From Symbiodinium kawagutii (Eukaryota > Sar > Dinophyceae > Suessiales > Symbiodiniaceae): a DNA stretch of 64,000 nt. The stretch covers positions 416,546 to 480,545 of the forward strand of contig VSDK01027860.1 of assembly GCA_009767595.1 (NCBI GenBank). Direction: 5' to 3'. Shown here piece after piece: positions 60,001 through 64,000 of this stretch (positions are counted from its first letter, which is position 1; each line of letters opens with the position of its first letter). The notes below the pieces were generated by a model. The model was given only the letters and a program-made list of their open reading frames with translations, had not been told where the DNA came from and did not search any database. Position numbers and translations under genes: made by a program.

Positions 60001-61451
60001 AACTGAAAAGGGGCGGAAATGAATGCCGCACCTATACGATAATCAAAATCAATCCACTAATCATAACTAATCATAACTAATCCCTATCTCCGACGTTCCA
60101 TTTCCATCTCCGTATTCTTCACCCCTCCATGGTGTCGCTAGTCCCCGGTGTCACTGTCCCTGGTGCCGTTGTTGCCCACTCAAAGCCGAGCTGCGGGTCC
60201 TGAGATGTGACAGTCACCTGGTAGCCGCAGGTATGCAGGTAACATAGCTGGGGATCCACGGGTGCTACCCGGGAGACTATCAGTTGATTGTTCGTGGGCC
60301 ATGGGAGTTATATAAATGGGTAAAGTTACATGGGCAAAACTGGCTGATGATCATGCATGTGTAACTAAATATGACTAAGTTATATCCAGGGGTAAAGCTT
60401 CAAGAAAATCATGGTATGTGCCGATGAGACTTCATGGTTTAGTCATGAAGAACAAAAGGTCCCCTACACCCCAAGTTGTTTGGCTCTTCCTCTTCTGACA
60501 TGACAAGCTTTCCAACTTGGGATTGTTGGGAGTACCAGGCTTGATGAAATTGCTGGAGATATGATATGCACATCATATCATAGGTGCGATGATAATGATG
60601 CTGAAATCCCACATCACCATCTACATTGGACCAACACGCTGATCTGTCTGGCATGTCGAAATCAAACATTTGAGAGCTCGAAGTAAACCAATCCTTGTAA
60701 TGGCATGTGATGGCAAGAATGAGGGAAAGCATCTGCAAAGCCCTCATGAAAGATACCGGTGCCACAGGGTAGGCAATAATAAATTCTGAGCAATACTGAG
60801 GTGGAGCTCTGACGATTTCTCCTACAGTACCTGCTAATGGATTCTGGCCAGACTTGCACACTGGCTGGCTGACCCTGAACAAATTGAAGCGGCACAGAAT
60901 ATCCTTGCAGAGAATATCTCAAAAGATCCATACGAAAAAACTCGAACTCTTTTTTTGGGCAGCTTGCCGACTCATCAAGGAGACACTCAGAAGCACTTTC
61001 TACTGCCACCACCGAGATTTCTTCTCAACACTGGTTGAAGCAATTCAACTCATTCTGCAGGACATGTGGCAGTGTAAGAAGCATCTGGAGAATAGCCATC
61101 CTCGGTCCCGAACCAAGCACTGGCACACACAGGAAGCCGCTGGAACTTGAATCCAAATGAATCTGCATCTGCGCCAATTGTCACAGGAATGGTCAGGAGT
61201 CACGTGTTTCAACACGCATCCATGGGAGGGAGTAGATACTAACCGAGCACGTGTGCCCCACGTCGAGACCGTCAAGACTGGATGTTTTGGACAGGATTTT
61301 GATGTGAAAGTGATACAATACAGTCTATCCTATCTGATCCCCCAAAAAAAGAATGCTCGAATTTATCAACTACTGCTACGACTCACTACCTCACCCTTTA
61401 ACGTGATAAGCGCCAACCTGGAATTAAAGTCTCAAGATCCAATGGTTGCAC
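57045..61451. other. Conserved non-exonic stretch (copy B)
   Basis: Matches 16503-21441. It holds the conserved undecided reading near 57510-57570, the array 58742-58825, and no firmly supported exon. Confidence 0.4.
58742..58825. repeat. GAT/GAG trinucleotide array (copy B)
   Basis: Interrupted GAT, GAG and GAC units; it corresponds to 18512-18601. Confidence 0.9.
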
Positions 61452-62748
61452 CTGCCAAGGCTCCAGTGGAATGTCGGTGGTGATTTTGCAAGTATTACCA
61501 CTGGTGGCACCTGTCAGAGGTTGGTTCAATGCTTTCTGCTGGTGCAATGACCCGGGTCCGGTCAGCAGTTCAATCCAAGTGCTTGAAACTGAATACCTGA
61601 CCAAGTGATATCATATGCATGGTGGTGATGCCTGATGAGATTTAATCTGAAATCAAGCATTAGAATAGGCAGTTGAACTGACTGGATCACGCAAAATTCA
61701 GAGGGCACCACTTGCAAGCAACGATTCGAACCAGTGACCAGCCCTTGTTTTGAGGCACTGTCGCCTGCACAACTAGTGGAAAGTCAAGAACAATCATCAA
61801 TCCCAGCAATTTCAGCAAAGTTGATGGGACATTTCACCGCCCAAAAAAACCTGCCATCACCACTGATTGAAATCAGCTTGCAAGGCACCTACGTTGGAGA
61901 CATACATCAATCCAAACGGGCTTCCAGGCGTGTATGAAGCCATGCAGGTGTAGTCGCATGTCATGCTCGATGGATGCGCCATCGCCTGAGTGCTGTGGCG
62001 CTGCAAGTGACCGCGGCTAGCAGCTAGCGGCTAGCGTATCCTAGCAAACCATAGCGTGGCACTTGAGGAGTTCGCAGTGAGAGGGTGAAGGTCCAGAGCA
62101 AATTTGGCGATGTGGATCCACTTGGAGCCTTCGAACAGACAGCGGACAAGTAAGTGCAACACAGGTCTTGGAATTTTGGTCTGCAAGGATCATTTCCACA
62201 TCAGCTATAAAGAATTGGGATTCCATGTTATTCCATCGTTCCTTCGCTCGGTTAGCGAGATACCGGGCCATCATTGGCATTCCTAATTGACTACCAAATG
62301 ATCCCATGGAAACATGTACGGACGTCCAATCGACCTGCGGTTCCTCCCAACAAAAGCCTAACGTTGTCAATGTTGGGTTTGAGTGCCCTCTTGATCGGCA
62401 ACACCTTCAGTCACAAATACAGGCACAGCAATAAAACAATCACCTCATGTACCTAGTAAACTAACACGGCAGTGGACAAAATCCACCACTTATTGGTGGT
62501 TTCACCGGGTTTAGTGGTTTCCCAAGGTCACATCCCCAGACCAAAATCTGTGCACTGCCAAGTCTTCACATCGTCTTGGTCACCAAGCGGCCGCCCGGCA
62601 AAGCGCTGCAACCACCCAAGCACTCACCATGGCAGCAGCAACGCTTCACAATGCGCCACGGTTAAATGTGCAACTGCTGCGGGGCACGGGCAGCAAGTAC
62701 TTACCGAGCAACGGCCACAAGTGACCCAAAGGGGCTGGTGAGCCATCC
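61452..62748 (-). CDS. Exon chain of an unrecognised Cys-containing region, with a nonsense codon (copy B)
   Basis: Exons 62748-62705 (44 nt, donor GTAAGT), 62673-62628 (46), 62334-62161 (174), 61985-61893 (93) and 61596-61452 (145) match copy A in length and phase. The 174-nt and 93-nt exons keep their frames (VDWTSVHVSMGSFG; MTCDYTCMASYTPGSPFGLM). In the 46-nt exon the phase that is open in A meets TGA at 62646-62648 (TTA in A). The region equivalent to the A exon near 21773 has lost one base (near 61740). Either this copy is decaying or these two places are not coding in the way I infer. Confidence 0.45.
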
Positions 62749-63157
62749 CTGAAAAAGCTGAATAAGGGATGGGGCCACTTGCTGACATTTGCGACGTGGC
62801 ACTTCCAAACCTGGCACTTCCAAACCTTTGCCTTTATCCAGGGGTGATTTGGGCATCTCAAGGCACCTGTTGGCTTTCGATAGCCCGTTTCGGGTTCGGA
62901 TCATCTGTCGTTTTCTTACTATCAGTTTTTGAAGTGATCAAATTTGCTTGTTGCATGGTACCTCAATGCCTTGACCATCATACCTGTCATTCTTTCTGGT
63001 TCTCATACTCATGTCGTTGCGGGCTACAATGCTCCCGTACACGTGCATACTTGTAGTCATGTGTGTTCGCGCAAAGATACAGTATGCCTCTCTAGGTCCA
63101 CGCAAAACATCACACAGGATAGGCCAGCCAACATCCTCAACAGGGGACCCACTGGAC

Positions 63158-63748
63158 TCTGGCCCGCCTTTTCTGGGCTGCAGCCTTGGCTTCTCGCTGT
63201 GCTGCGGGGACCGCCTGTGCCAAACATGTGATGCCGGCGGCCCTCAAGAATTGAAGCATCCATAGGTGAAATCGCGGCAACATTGGTTGGTTTCTAGCAA
63301 CGCTACAGACTACAGATATCCCATGAGTCTCAACATCCGTTATGATATCCAGAAAGCATTGATGCGTAAGGAGCATATCAACTGACCTATATAAATGGGT
63401 AATGTCACCTTTCACCATTAGTGACACCACCGCACGCGACTATATGCGCATGTAAACAAACTCACGTATTCGTGCAGATTTATTTACATAGCCCTCAGAA
63501 AACTCGCAAACTCCTTTCATCTCTCTCAAGTAACGATCATATAACACACACTATGTACTTATTTTTGAGGATGTTTGAGGTATTTGCATGTATCACTATC
63601 ATAACTATATTCCCTCACTCTCTCCCCTTGGTTTCTGAACTGCCTCATCAGCCTCCCCAGTGCCAGCCTCCTGGAAGATTTCGGCCTTTGCCTTTTCCAC
63701 GCTGGCAGCGGACTCCTCCTTGAGCCGGGCTTCTTCCTCAATCATTGC
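63158..63748 (-). CDS. Coiled-coil gene, last visible exons (copy B)
   Basis: Exons 63748-63641 (108 nt, MIEEEARLKEESAASVEKAK) and 63214-63158 (57 nt, AAQREAKAAAQKRRAR) equal their copy-A partners in length and are phase 0. The second uses a GT donor (GTCCAG) where A has GC (GCGATG). Upstream exons lie beyond the right edge. Confidence 0.6.
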
Positions 63749-63854
63749 CTTATCAAGCCGTCCAAGTTGCGCACTGGCAGTACCAACCATGATTCACATT
63801 GAGATTAATTATAAGTACAAATCTGACATTGTTAACATGGGTCAACCATAAATC

Positions 63855-63969
63855 ATCATCATCATCAGCAGCAGCAGCATCGTCATCATCATCAGCAGCA
63901 GCATCATCATCAGCATCATCATCATCATCATCATCATCACCATCATCATCATCAGCAGCAGCAGCATCG

Positions 63970-64000
<31 letters not shown>
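63855..64000. repeat. CAT/CAG compound trinucleotide array at the right edge (copy B)
   Basis: (CAT)n blocks alternate with CAGCAGCAG blocks and CGT units and run off the window. Copy A has a shorter, pure TCA tract at 24278-24331. Confidence 0.95.

Larger units (their letters stand above)
39180..64000. repeat. Copy B of the ~39-kb tandem segmental duplication
   Basis: Collinear with 88-24331 as described for copy A. It continues past the right edge, so whether copy B also has the intron that holds the copia element in copy A cannot be seen. Segments specific to B are 42281-42379, 46104-47356, 50090-52070, 53832-53918 and 55852-55943. Confidence 0.92.

Noticed and set aside
1-64000. rRNA, tRNA, spliced-leader RNA, snRNA, CRISPR or phage-like features
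   Set aside because: No matching conserved sequences or repeat-spacer structure were seen on either strand.

Overview
The window looks like nuclear DNA of a dinoflagellate, most likely Symbiodiniaceae-like. The reasons are the splice signals (GT-AG mixed with GC-AG introns, acceptors usually followed by G), many short exons, every supported host exon lying on the minus strand over 64 kb, tandemly duplicated genes, heavy GAT/CAT microsatellites, and a short-LTR Ty1/copia element with a methyltransferase-like domain. No rRNA, tRNA, spliced-leader gene, CRISPR array or bacterial feature was found.

The dominant structure is a diverged tandem duplication with a period of about 39 kb. Copy A (about 88-24331) and copy B (about 39180 to the right edge) carry the same exons in the same order. 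Comparing the copies located exon ends: the same ORF, the same exon length, splice sites at the same places and compatible reading phases. Each unit holds, read on the minus strand from high to low coordinates: (i) a coiled-coil gene (A: 33716-23595; B: from 63748, incomplete); (ii) a chain of exons for an unrecognised cysteine-containing region (A: 23290-21442; B: 62748-61452), possibly the 5' part of the next gene; (iii) a DOMON plus cytochrome b561 gene (A: 16502-10284; B: 57044-48995); (iv) a gene whose last exons resemble a HYD1-type ADP-ribosyltransferase fold (A: 4949-991; B: 44016-39953). Between the units, in sequence seen once here, is an ankyrin gene (38890-37577) in which several exons each encode one repeat and three introns are only 61-74 nt.

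The two copies have decayed differently. Copy A lacks about 2 kb that in copy B contains the first transmembrane exon of the b561 domain. Copy B has a TGA in a small exon that is open in copy A. Several copy-specific insertions mark later mobile-element activity: a poly(A)-tailed retrocopy with an 11-bp target duplication (A, 6975-7226), a TIR element (A, about 22443-23008), and short foldback or MITE-like elements (B, 42281-42379, 53832-53918, 55852-55943).

The largest single element is a 6,995-bp Ty1/copia retrotransposon (25601-32595, plus strand) with identical 128-bp LTRs. It sits antisense in an intron of the coiled-coil gene. It encodes Gag with a zinc knuckle, an aspartic protease, an extra alternate-frame ORF, a C5-methyltransferase-like domain, integrase with a GPY/F-like tail, reverse transcriptase and RNase H. 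The parts lie in three reading frames although the LTRs are identical.
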